In this document: piece by piece, positions 1-6,189 of the stretch
Position numbering within the stretch: position 1 is the stretch's first letter
Layout of the letters: every line of letters begins with the position of its first letter
DNA from: an uncultured Lachnospiraceae bacterium
GTDB taxonomy: Bacteria; Bacillota; Clostridia; Lachnospirales; Lachnospiraceae
Length of the DNA: 15,468 nt
Assembly: GCA_946538445.1 (NCBI GenBank)
Contig: CAMNGO010000029.1
Span: 1-15,468 of the forward strand
Direction of reading: 5' to 3'
Position numbers and translations under genes: made by a program
The notes under the pieces: model-generated
Seen by the model: only the letters and a program-made list of their open reading frames with translations
Told to the model about the DNA's origin: nothing
Database searches by the model: none

Positions 1-457
1 TGAGATTACCTTTGGAATCCAGTTTCAGAGGCAGATTATAGATGATACTGTCTTCGTTGTATTCCAGAAGTTTGATCAGATTGTATATAACTTCATTACG
101 GATTTCATTCTCACTGACAGTATGATCCTGGGTAGTTCTCTCTCTGGCAATCTCTTTCAGCTTATCACTTTTTGCAAAGGTAACCTTATAAGCCAGCTGG
201 TTGTAGGCCAGAAGGTTCCCGTTGCAGTCATAGATATTTCCCCTGGATCCGCTGGTCTCGACCGTTTTCTCCACGGTGTATCTGAAATTGGCCTCGTGCT
301 CGGCACCTTCCACGATCTGCAGGACAAAAAGTCTGTAGACCAGAAGAATGAACATGGCAGAAATAATGATTCCCAGGAGAATGATGCGGTTGGAGAAAAA
401 CTCCTTCAGATTCTTCCTTATCCTTCGCCCATCGATATCTTTCAAAAAACTAAACAA
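1..457 (-). CDS. mrdA: Penicillin-binding protein 2 (MrdA-type class B PBP), N-terminal part, cut by window edge
   Basis: Peptidoglycan transpeptidase of the elongation machinery, acting at the outer face of the membrane. Only about 152 N-terminal residues are in the window. Visible are a basic cytoplasmic stretch (residues 10-18), one membrane segment (about 24-46, IILLGIIISAMFILLVYRLF) and the class B PBP motif RGNIYDCNGNLLAYN (72-86), which opens the dimerisation domain. The transpeptidase SxxK, SxN and KTG motifs lie beyond position 1. No ATG is suitable: the first in-frame ATG falls inside the membrane segment. A TTG at 455-457 has AGGAAG eight bases upstream, inside the end of mreD, and overlaps the mreD stop by 8 bases, so I chose it. 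Position directly after mreD is typical of mrdA/pbp2. Family assignment is firm; the start is inferred. Confidence 0.87.
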   Translation of the reverse strand, partial: MFSFLKDIDGRRIRKNLKEFFSNRIILLGIIISAMFILLVYRLFVLQIVEGAEHEANFRYTVEKTVETSGSRGNIYDCNGNLLAYNQLAYKVTFAKSDKLKEIARERTTQDHTVSENEIRNEVIYNLIKLLEYNEDSIIYNLPLKLDSKGNL

Positions 458-965
458 AATCTACACTTCCTTTTTCATACTGTTCGAGCCAGATGTTCAC
501 CCTCAGAAAAATCCGGTAAAAAATAACTCCCACTGCCACAGTGTACACCAGTTCAGGCAGAATGATCCTGCGCAGGTATGTGAACATATGCAGATGGTTC
601 TTCAGTAAGCCATATCCGATGTACATAATAAAACCGTAAACCAGATCATTTGCCGCAATCAGAACCAGGGGGAGGAATGTATCCTCTGAATAATAGATCC
701 GGTGAAAGAAACCATCTATAAACCCTAATAACATAAAAACAAATGCAAAGATGCCGAGGTATGGGCTATAGAAAATATCAAGGAGCAGCCCGGTGAAAAA
801 ACCAAGAAGCATTCCTTCCTTCTGTCCTCTCATAACCGCGACGGATGCCACAAGGATCAGCATGATATTCGGTACGGTATCCGCCAGCTTCAACATGCCG
901 AACAAGGCTGTCTGGCAGACAAAACATAATAGGATGCCTATCCCTCCAACAATTATTCTTCTCAT
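450..965 (-). CDS. mreD: Rod shape-determining protein MreD
   Basis: Integral membrane protein of the elongasome, linking MreC and the PBP2/RodA synthase to the MreB filaments. The 171 residues are almost entirely hydrophobic, with about five membrane helices (roughly 4-23, 31-46, 52-82, 97-120, 136-155). The segment with P32-N33 near the second helix and LLDIFYSPYLG (61-71) is characteristic of MreD. Sequence in this family is poorly conserved, so the call rests on hydropathy pattern, length (usual 160-180) and place between mreC and PBP2. The ATG at 965 has a GAGAGGA ribosome binding site. The stop overlaps the PBP2 start. A 74-base gap to mreC contains a strong hairpin, described separately. 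Confidence 0.9.
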   Translation of the reverse strand: MRRIIVGGIGILLCFVCQTALFGMLKLADTVPNIMLILVASVAVMRGQKEGMLLGFFTGLLLDIFYSPYLGIFAFVFMLLGFIDGFFHRIYYSEDTFLPLVLIAANDLVYGFIMYIGYGLLKNHLHMFTYLRRIILPELVYTVAVGVIFYRIFLRVNIWLEQYEKGSVDFV

Positions 966-990
966 TATGATCCTCTCTTATACTACAAGC

Positions 991-1033
991 GGCGGAAAAA
1001 GAGAAATTCATATCGAAAGCTTCTTTTTCCGCC
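991..1033 (-). repeat. 12-bp perfect inverted repeat between mreC and mreD
   Basis: The arms GGCGGAAAAAGA (991-1002) and TCTTTTTCCGCC (1022-1033) are exactly complementary around a 19-base loop. They sit in the 74-base gap between the mreC stop (1040) and the mreD start (965), so the hairpin would form in the polycistronic mRNA about 26 bases before the mreD start codon. No T-run follows the stem in the direction of transcription, so it is not a normal intrinsic terminator. Possible roles are mRNA processing, protection of a 3' end, or tuning of mreD translation; this is inference. Confidence 0.7.
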
Positions 1034-1039
1034 TCTCTA

Positions 1040-1909
1040 TTAATCTACTGTTTCGGCGTCCCTGGGTACTTCTTTTAAATCCATGATAACCAGAACCTGC
1101 TTGATATGCTGAAAATCCACCACAGGAGTAACCTGGGCTGATTTTGTCAGGTTGGTGGAGTCTATTTTAATGTCACTGACTGTACCTATACGCAGCCCTT
1201 GAAGATACCTGGAACTGATGTGGGAAGTCACCAGCTCATCACCGGAATTCATCTCCGCGTCTTTGCTGATGTATTTGACATCAATCATGCCGCTTTCCTG
1301 GATCTTCTCCGTATTTCCTTTTACCACACAGGTATCGGAAGTGGTGACCGACATGGCGCTTACACTACTCTCATCAGAGATGATAGACTGGACTTTCGCA
1401 TAATTCTTACCGACTTCTGTCACAATACCCACCAGCCCCGTGCCTGCGATCACATTCATATTGACCTGGATTCCGTCATCGGACCCTTTATTGATCACAA
1501 AATTACGATACCAGTTATTGGACCCGTTACTGATAACACGGGCGCCGACTTTCTTATATTGACTGTATTCCTGATCCAGAGCCAGCAGCGCGCGGAGTTC
1601 ATCAAGCTCAGACTGGTTGGACCTGAGTTCCTCGTTAGCCTGGGTCAGTTCATTCACCCTTTCGGTAAGGGTAGAATTCTTCTGCTGCAGCTCCTTCATG
1701 CTCTCGAAGGAATCAAAGTAATCGTCGAGCCAGACACCCACAGAGTTTATCCCGTCCTGCATGGGAACGATGAAAGTCCCAGTGATAAAAGACAATGGCT
1801 TTGCAGCCTTTTTAAACATGGCGCTGATAACGATCATGATTATGCAGATCACCGTGAGGACGATCAGCAAGATCCTTGGTGAGAGCTCTATCTTTCTACG
1901 TTCTTTCAA
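1040..1909 (-). CDS. mreC: Rod shape-determining protein MreC
   Basis: Bitopic membrane protein of the elongasome that activates PBP2/RodA on the outer side of the membrane. The 289 residues show a short basic cytoplasmic start, one membrane helix (about 11-32), a coiled coil (about 68-112, rich in Glu, Leu and Gln), then the beta-rich MreC core. The segments NNWYRNFVINKGSDDGI (131-147) and GTGLVGIV (156-163) match the conserved MreC pattern of a GS-x-x-G-I-x-x-x-M/V-x-V turn followed by GLVG. Length is typical. The start is TTG at 1907-1909; AGGAG lies eight bases upstream and there is no competing ATG nearby. It lies 36 bases after mreB in the same transcript. Confidence 0.94.
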   Translation of the reverse strand: MKERRKIELSPRILLIVLTVICIIMIVISAMFKKAAKPLSFITGTFIVPMQDGINSVGVWLDDYFDSFESMKELQQKNSTLTERVNELTQANEELRSNQSELDELRALLALDQEYSQYKKVGARVISNGSNNWYRNFVINKGSDDGIQVNMNVIAGTGLVGIVTEVGKNYAKVQSIISDESSVSAMSVTTSDTCVVKGNTEKIQESGMIDVKYISKDAEMNSGDELVTSHISSRYLQGLRIGTVSDIKIDSTNLTKSAQVTPVVDFQHIKQVLVIMDLKEVPRDAETVD

Positions 1910-1945
1910 CTTCTCAGCTCCTAACTGATGATCTTCATCCCAATA

Positions 1946-2986
1946 TTAGTGAAAAGAAGATTCCTGGAAATTATAAGCCATACGATCATATTCCGGATTC
2001 TCCATGATCATACAGAGTCCTTTTGCTACCGTAAGCTCAGGATCCTCCATCTTCATGATGGACAGACCGGTCTCCTGCTGGATCAGAAGGTCAAGATTCT
2101 TGATGTAAGTGGAACCTCCTGTCATGCAGATACCCTCATGCATGATATCCATGGATAATTCCGGCGGGGTCTTCTCAAGAATGAAACGGATGGAATCAAT
2201 GATGGAAGAAAGGCTCTCGGACATGGCATCAAAAATAAGATGATTGGTCACGGTCACACGGCTTGGCAATCCTGTGATAAGGTTGCGGCCCATCACGTCA
2301 AAGGTGGTCTCCGCCTCTTCCTTGATGCCGCTGGCCAGATTCATCTTCAGCCTTTCCGCACTCTTCATCCCGATTACCAGATTATGTTTTTTCTTCACAG
2401 CCTGCTGGATCGATTCATCAAATTTGGTTCCGCCAACTTTCAGAAGGCGGCTCTGGACGATTCCTCCCAGGCTGATCAGGCTGATTTCCGTGGTATCTGC
2501 CCCGATATTTACAACGAGTCTGCCGGTGGCATTCATGACATCCAGCCCTGCTCCAATGGCATCTGCAATAGGTTTTTCCACGATGCGGATCTTCTTGGTC
2601 TTTAAAGAAGAACTGGCTATCACGTCGAAAAAGGCTCTTTTCTCCACTTCCGTGATGTCTGTGGGAACTGCGATGATGAACTCGGAATTGCTTCCGGCCG
2701 TCAGGTTCTCCGGCATCTTTTTGCCTTTGAATCCCTTGAAATATAACTGTATCATTGTCTGCATGGCGCTGAAATCAGCAATAACCCCGTTCACCACCGG
2801 TTTCTTCACGTCGATATTCTTCGGTGCTTTTTCATACATGGCATAAGCTTCATCACCCAGTGCAAGTGGTTCATTTCTTCTGATCATGGCAATCATATTC
2901 TTCTGATGAAGAACCACACCTGCATTCTTCTGACTGATCTTGATCGAATTTGTTCCCATATCTATTCCATAAACTTTCTCAGACAT
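1946..2986 (-). CDS. mreB: MreB-family actin-like protein, divergent
   Basis: Cytoplasmic actin homologue that forms membrane-bound filaments directing lateral wall synthesis. It has 346 residues, the usual MreB length. Recognisable motifs: phosphate-1 loop GIDMGT (7-12; canonical is DLGTAN), NGVIADF (66-72), KPIADAIGAGLDV (138-150), phosphate-2 VNIGADTTEIS (159-169), ISLGGIV (171-177), GLPSRVTV (239-246) and the adenosine-site MTGGSTYIKNL (288-298). Phosphate-2 carries Asn160 where MreB proteins normally have Asp (VDIGGGTTE), and its Gly-Gly is replaced by Ala-Asp, so ATP/Mg binding may differ. An upstream in-frame ATG at 3007 exists, but the ATG at 2986 has AAGGAG eight bases upstream and begins MSEKVYGIDMG, as family members do. 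First mre gene, directly after radC. Confidence 0.9.
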   Translation of the reverse strand: MSEKVYGIDMGTNSIKISQKNAGVVLHQKNMIAMIRRNEPLALGDEAYAMYEKAPKNIDVKKPVVNGVIADFSAMQTMIQLYFKGFKGKKMPENLTAGSNSEFIIAVPTDITEVEKRAFFDVIASSSLKTKKIRIVEKPIADAIGAGLDVMNATGRLVVNIGADTTEISLISLGGIVQSRLLKVGGTKFDESIQQAVKKKHNLVIGMKSAERLKMNLASGIKEEAETTFDVMGRNLITGLPSRVTVTNHLIFDAMSESLSSIIDSIRFILEKTPPELSMDIMHEGICMTGGSTYIKNLDLLIQQETGLSIMKMEDPELTVAKGLCMIMENPEYDRMAYNFQESSFH

Positions 2987-3013
2987 CCGCGTGTCTCCTT
3001 TCGTCATAATCCT

Positions 3014-3712
3014 CTATAGTACTTTCTCTTCCCTCATACTGTAAAAACAGCGGTCCCCAATGATGATATGATCGGACAGAGGGATACCTAATATTTCCCC
3101 TGCCTCCTTGATCCTTCTGGTGATCATGAGGTCCTCTCTGCTTGGCTGCGGGCATCCCGAAGGATGATTGTGAAGCAGTATCAGATAGACTGCCTCACTC
3201 CGCAAAGCCTGCGCAAATATATTTTTCACCGGCACATAGGCGTTGCTGGAATCACCCATAGTCAAGGTCAACTCTTTGAGCAGGCAATGTCTTCCGTTAA
3301 GCAGAAGAAGCTGTACCTTCTCATAATCCAGATGCCTCATGCTTTCCATATAATAGGATGCGATATCCTCCGGGCTGTGAAATTCACAGGACTGGGTATA
3401 TCCTGCCCTGGACAGCCTTCGGGATAATTCCAGGATGCATTGCAGCTGGATTGCCTTCACAACTCCGATACCGGGTACGCTCCGGAACTCTTCCATACTC
3501 AGATGATAAAGGCCTTCCAACCCTTTGTAAGACGGATGCAGGTCCAGCAACCGCCAGGCCAGTTCCAGGGAAGAGTATTCTTTTGTTCCGCTGCGGAGCA
3601 TCACAGCCAGAAGTTCTCCGTCTGTCAAAGCTTCCGCCCCAAATTCCCGGCACTTCTCATATGGCCTCTCGCCCGGAGGCCGGTCTTTCATACGTAAATA
3701 ATGTTGTTCCAT
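3014..3712 (-). CDS. radC: RadC family JAB1/MPN-domain protein
   Basis: Member of the RadC (DUF2466) family, once linked to DNA repair but of unsettled cellular role. At 232 residues it is full length. The N-terminal part has a helix-hairpin-helix-like segment (VPGIGVVKAIQL, 79-90). The C-terminal part is a complete JAMM/MPN+ metal-binding motif, HNHPSG (181-186) with Ser191 and Asp194 in the HxHx7SxxD spacing, and an upstream Glu131 that fits the catalytic Glu. The longest open frame begins at 3751, but the ATG at 3710-3712 has AAGGAGG six bases upstream and starts MEQHYLRMKDRPPGERP as RadC proteins do. It is the first gene of the radC-mre transcript; its stop is 27 bases before the mreB start. 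The order radC-mreB-C-D is common in Firmicutes. Confidence 0.94.
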   Translation of the reverse strand: MEQHYLRMKDRPPGERPYEKCREFGAEALTDGELLAVMLRSGTKEYSSLELAWRLLDLHPSYKGLEGLYHLSMEEFRSVPGIGVVKAIQLQCILELSRRLSRAGYTQSCEFHSPEDIASYYMESMRHLDYEKVQLLLLNGRHCLLKELTLTMGDSSNAYVPVKNIFAQALRSEAVYLILLHNHPSGCPQPSREDLMITRRIKEAGEILGIPLSDHIIIGDRCFYSMREEKVL

Positions 3713-3764
3713 GTTATGCCTCCTTGACGCTCTCCAGGCAGGTAGGCACAATCAATCAAAGTAT

Positions 3765-3793
3765 ATCTTAACATAAAAAAGATTCTTTGTATA
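3765..3793 (-). promoter_or_regulatory. Candidate extended -10 sigma-A promoter for radC-mre
   Basis: Reading the minus strand: -35 TATACA (3788-3793, 4 of 6 to TTGACA), a 17-base spacer, and -10 TAAGAT (3765-3770) preceded by TG one base upstream, which is an extended -10 element. Transcription would start near 3758, about 45 bases before the radC ATG. The region is AT-rich, so chance matches are likely and confidence is modest. Confidence 0.4.
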
Positions 3794-3824
3794 TACATTC
3801 ACATTTCTCTAATCCTTAAAATTT

Positions 3825-3857
3825 TGTATCATTTATTAAGATTTTTTAAATGATGCA
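3825..3857 (-). terminator. AT-rich hairpin after the Met-gamma-lyase-family gene, weak terminator candidate
   Basis: On the minus strand, arms TGCATCATTTA (3857-3847) and TAAATGATACA (3835-3825) pair over 10 of 11 positions around an 11-base loop, just after the stop at 3861. The stem is AT-rich and the following sequence (AAATTTTAAGG) is not a real U-tract. It may mark the end of the mutS-mutL operon but would be a weak terminator. Confidence 0.3.
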
Positions 3858-3860
3858 ATC

Positions 3861-5171
3861 TCATAAGGATTTCTGATCCAGCGATATTTTGCCGGTCTCA
3901 TAGATTTTCTGCAGGGACATCATAATCCCGTATTTGGCGTGTTCCCAGGTAAGTCCCCCCTGGAAATAGACGGCGTAGGGTTCTTTCATGGGCCCGTCGG
4001 CACTCAGCTCGATGGAAGAACCGGACACAAAGGCTCCGGCCGCCATGATGACCTGGGCATCATATCCCGGCATATCCCATGGTTCCGGACGAACGAAGCT
4101 GTCCACAGGCGCACTGGCCTGGATTCCCTGGCAAAAGGCCACCAGCAGGTCTGGATCATGAAATATCACTTGCTGTATGATATCATGTCTGGATTCCCGG
4201 CTGTCAGGTATAACCTTATACCCCAGTCCCTCATAGATATTTGCGGCATAGATAGCCCCTTTCAGAGCACCTTTCACCACGGTAGGCGCCAGGAACAGTC
4301 CCTGGGTCAGACTTGCAGTAATGCCCAGACTCGCTCCCACTTCTTTTCCAAGACCCGGGGAAGTAAGCCGGTAGGCTGCCCTTTCGATACATTCTTTCGT
4401 ACCCACAAGATACCCCCCGATGGGTGCCAGTCCGCCTCCGGGATTCTTGATGAGGGAACCTACCACCAGGTCTGCACCCACCTGGGATGGTTCCTGCAGT
4501 TCCACAAACTCTCCGTAGCAGTTATCTACCATGCAGATGACATCCGGTTTGATACCCTTGACAAAAGAGATCAATTGCCCGATCCTGTCCACGGAAAGAG
4601 TGGGCCGGGAATCATATCCCTTGGACCGTTGTATCGTCACTAACTTCGTTTTTTCATTAACCGCAGCCCGGATTCCATCCCAGTCGAATTCCCCGTCGTC
4701 CAACAGATCCACCTGGCGGTAACTGATCCCGTATTCGGCCAAAGAACCGTTGGAAGGCCGGATGCCGATCACTTCTTCCAGGGTGTCATATGGTTTTCCC
4801 ACGGGGGACAGCAGTTCATCCCCCGGCCTCAGCTGACTCATCAGGGCCAGGGCTAAGGCGTGAGTCCCGCAGGTAATCTGCTGACGGACCAGGGCATCCT
4901 CCGTCCCGAAGACATCCGCGTAGATTTTCTCCAGAGTCTCACGGCCGATATCGTTATATCCGTACCCGGTACTGGGGACCAGACATGCCTCGCTGAGACG
5001 GTTCTTTCTCATGGCAGCAAGCACCTTCATCTGGTTGCATTCTGCGACATGATCAATCTCCCGAAACCGCTCCTGCAATCTATGTTCAATATCTGAGCAG
5101 TAATCGTACACCTGAGGGGATATCCCCATGCTCATATAATATGTTCTCAAATCATCTGTTTTATTCATCAT
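3861..5171 (-). CDS. Methionine gamma-lyase family protein (YnbB / aluminium-resistance type PLP enzyme)
   Basis: Fold-type I PLP-dependent protein of the Cys/Met metabolism superfamily, in the branch annotated as Met_gamma_lyase or aluminium resistance protein; substrate unknown. In the 436-residue product, VPSTGYGYNDIGRETLE (65-81) and QQITCGTHALALAL (97-110) form the cofactor phosphate site, Asp216 in MVDNCYGEF should hold the pyridine nitrogen, and Lys242 in GSLIKNPGGGLAP is the expected Schiff-base lysine. Length is normal (about 410-430). The open frame starts at a TTG at 5180, but the tandem ATGs at 5171 and 5168 are better placed after a weak AGG; I chose 5171. It lies 38 bases after miaA. 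In Bacillus and many clostridia a homologue sits near miaA-hfq; here no hfq lies between. Confidence 0.88.
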   Translation of the reverse strand: MMNKTDDLRTYYMSMGISPQVYDYCSDIEHRLQERFREIDHVAECNQMKVLAAMRKNRLSEACLVPSTGYGYNDIGRETLEKIYADVFGTEDALVRQQITCGTHALALALMSQLRPGDELLSPVGKPYDTLEEVIGIRPSNGSLAEYGISYRQVDLLDDGEFDWDGIRAAVNEKTKLVTIQRSKGYDSRPTLSVDRIGQLISFVKGIKPDVICMVDNCYGEFVELQEPSQVGADLVVGSLIKNPGGGLAPIGGYLVGTKECIERAAYRLTSPGLGKEVGASLGITASLTQGLFLAPTVVKGALKGAIYAANIYEGLGYKVIPDSRESRHDIIQQVIFHDPDLLVAFCQGIQASAPVDSFVRPEPWDMPGYDAQVIMAAGAFVSGSSIELSADGPMKEPYAVYFQGGLTWEHAKYGIMMSLQKIYETGKISLDQKSL

Positions 5172-5191
5172 TAAATACAACCTGTTCGTCC

Positions 5192-5213
5192 GTAGGGGGT
5201 CTGACCCCCCTAC
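5192..5213. repeat. G/C palindrome spanning the miaA stop codon
   Basis: On the plus strand, GTAGGGGG (5192-5199) pairs exactly with CCCCCTAC (5206-5213) around the six-base loop TCTGAC. The right arm contains the miaA stop codon (5210-5212). The same element is the leader of the following PLP-enzyme gene. No T-run follows on either strand, so it is not a standard terminator. The compact form with a G-run, a central TCTGA and a C-run resembles REP-type palindromes scattered in bacterial genomes, but a copy count is needed to say so. Confidence 0.7.
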
Positions 5214-6181
5214 AGGATTCCTTTCTGTCTCAGATGTTCCAGGATAACAGAGAGGATTTCTTCCTCCCCGGGGTAATCCCCTTTATTGATCCATATGACA
5301 TCTTTTTCTCTCCGAAACCAGGTGAGCTGTCTTTTCGCAAACCTTCTGGTCTCCATCTTGATTCGGTCCACCACTGCATCCAAAGGGAGGGTTCCGTCAA
5401 AATAATCAAAAAATTCTTTGTAACCCAGCCCTTGCATAGATACCAGGTCCGGTGTATATCCTTTCTCGGACAGCTGACGGACTTCCTCCAGAAGTCCTTG
5501 CTCCATCATCTGGTCTACCCTTTGGTTGATCCGGTCATACAGGATCTCCCTGTCCTGATTCAACACCAGATAGGCAAATTGATAGGGGGAGGTCCTCTCC
5601 TGTTGTTCCCGGTTGTGAGCCGAAAGCTTTTGCCCGGTCTCCTTATAATATTCCAGGGCTCTGATCACTTTTTTCACATTGTGGTAATGGACAGAAGCAG
5701 CATATTCCGGATCTACCTCCTCCAACATAGCGTGAAGGTATTGCTTTCCTTTCTCCTCCGCCAGCCGGGTCAGTTCCCTTCGGTAGTCTTCCTCCTCCGG
5801 ATGCTCGGAAAAATCGATATCATACACAAGGGCCTGGATATAGAATCCGGTTCCTCCCACAAGGATAGGTATCTTTCCGTGGGAATAGATCCTGTCCATA
5901 GCCTCTTTGGCCATTCTCTGAAATTCCACCACATTGAAAGGCTGGTCAGGGTCAAGAATATCTACCAGATAATGGGGGATTCCATCCATTTCTTCCTCAG
6001 TGATCTTGGCTGTGCCGATATCCATCCCTCGGTAAACCTGCATGGAGTCCGCACTGATGATCTCTCCCCCGATTTCGCGGGCAAGGCGGATGGACAGGCT
6101 GGTTTTCCCCACGGAAGTGGGTCCTGTCAGTATCACTAACGGTTTTTTACTGTCCTGTTTTATCTCCTTTATCATATGCAT
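5210..6181 (-). CDS. miaA: tRNA dimethylallyltransferase MiaA
   Basis: Transfers the dimethylallyl group of DMAPP to N6 of A37 in tRNAs reading UNN codons, giving i6A37, the substrate of MiaB encoded at the head of this operon. It has 323 residues, typical for MiaA. Visible are the P-loop GPTSVGKT (20-27), ADSMQVYRGMDIGTAK (44-59) with the conserved Asp45, ILVGGTGFYIQAL (106-118), VKKVIRALEYY (169-179) and the C-terminal RQLTWFRR (284-291). The longest frame begins at 6265 inside mutL. The ATG at 6181 is preferred because AGGAG lies five bases upstream and it leaves an 8-base gap after the mutL stop. An ATG two codons on (6175) is also possible. Confidence 0.97.
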   Translation of the reverse strand: MHMIKEIKQDSKKPLVILTGPTSVGKTSLSIRLAREIGGEIISADSMQVYRGMDIGTAKITEEEMDGIPHYLVDILDPDQPFNVVEFQRMAKEAMDRIYSHGKIPILVGGTGFYIQALVYDIDFSEHPEEEDYRRELTRLAEEKGKQYLHAMLEEVDPEYAASVHYHNVKKVIRALEYYKETGQKLSAHNREQQERTSPYQFAYLVLNQDREILYDRINQRVDQMMEQGLLEEVRQLSEKGYTPDLVSMQGLGYKEFFDYFDGTLPLDAVVDRIKMETRRFAKRQLTWFRREKDVIWINKGDYPGEEEILSVILEHLRQKGIL

Positions 6182-6189
6182 TCCGGCTC

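Noticed and set aside
3713..3751. Longer radC start at 3751
   Set aside because: The added 13 residues have no family support, and the ATG at 3712 has a near-perfect ribosome binding site.
5141..6139. 332-residue plus-strand open frame opposite miaA
   Set aside because: Antisense shadow; the minus strand encodes a complete MiaA with all motifs.
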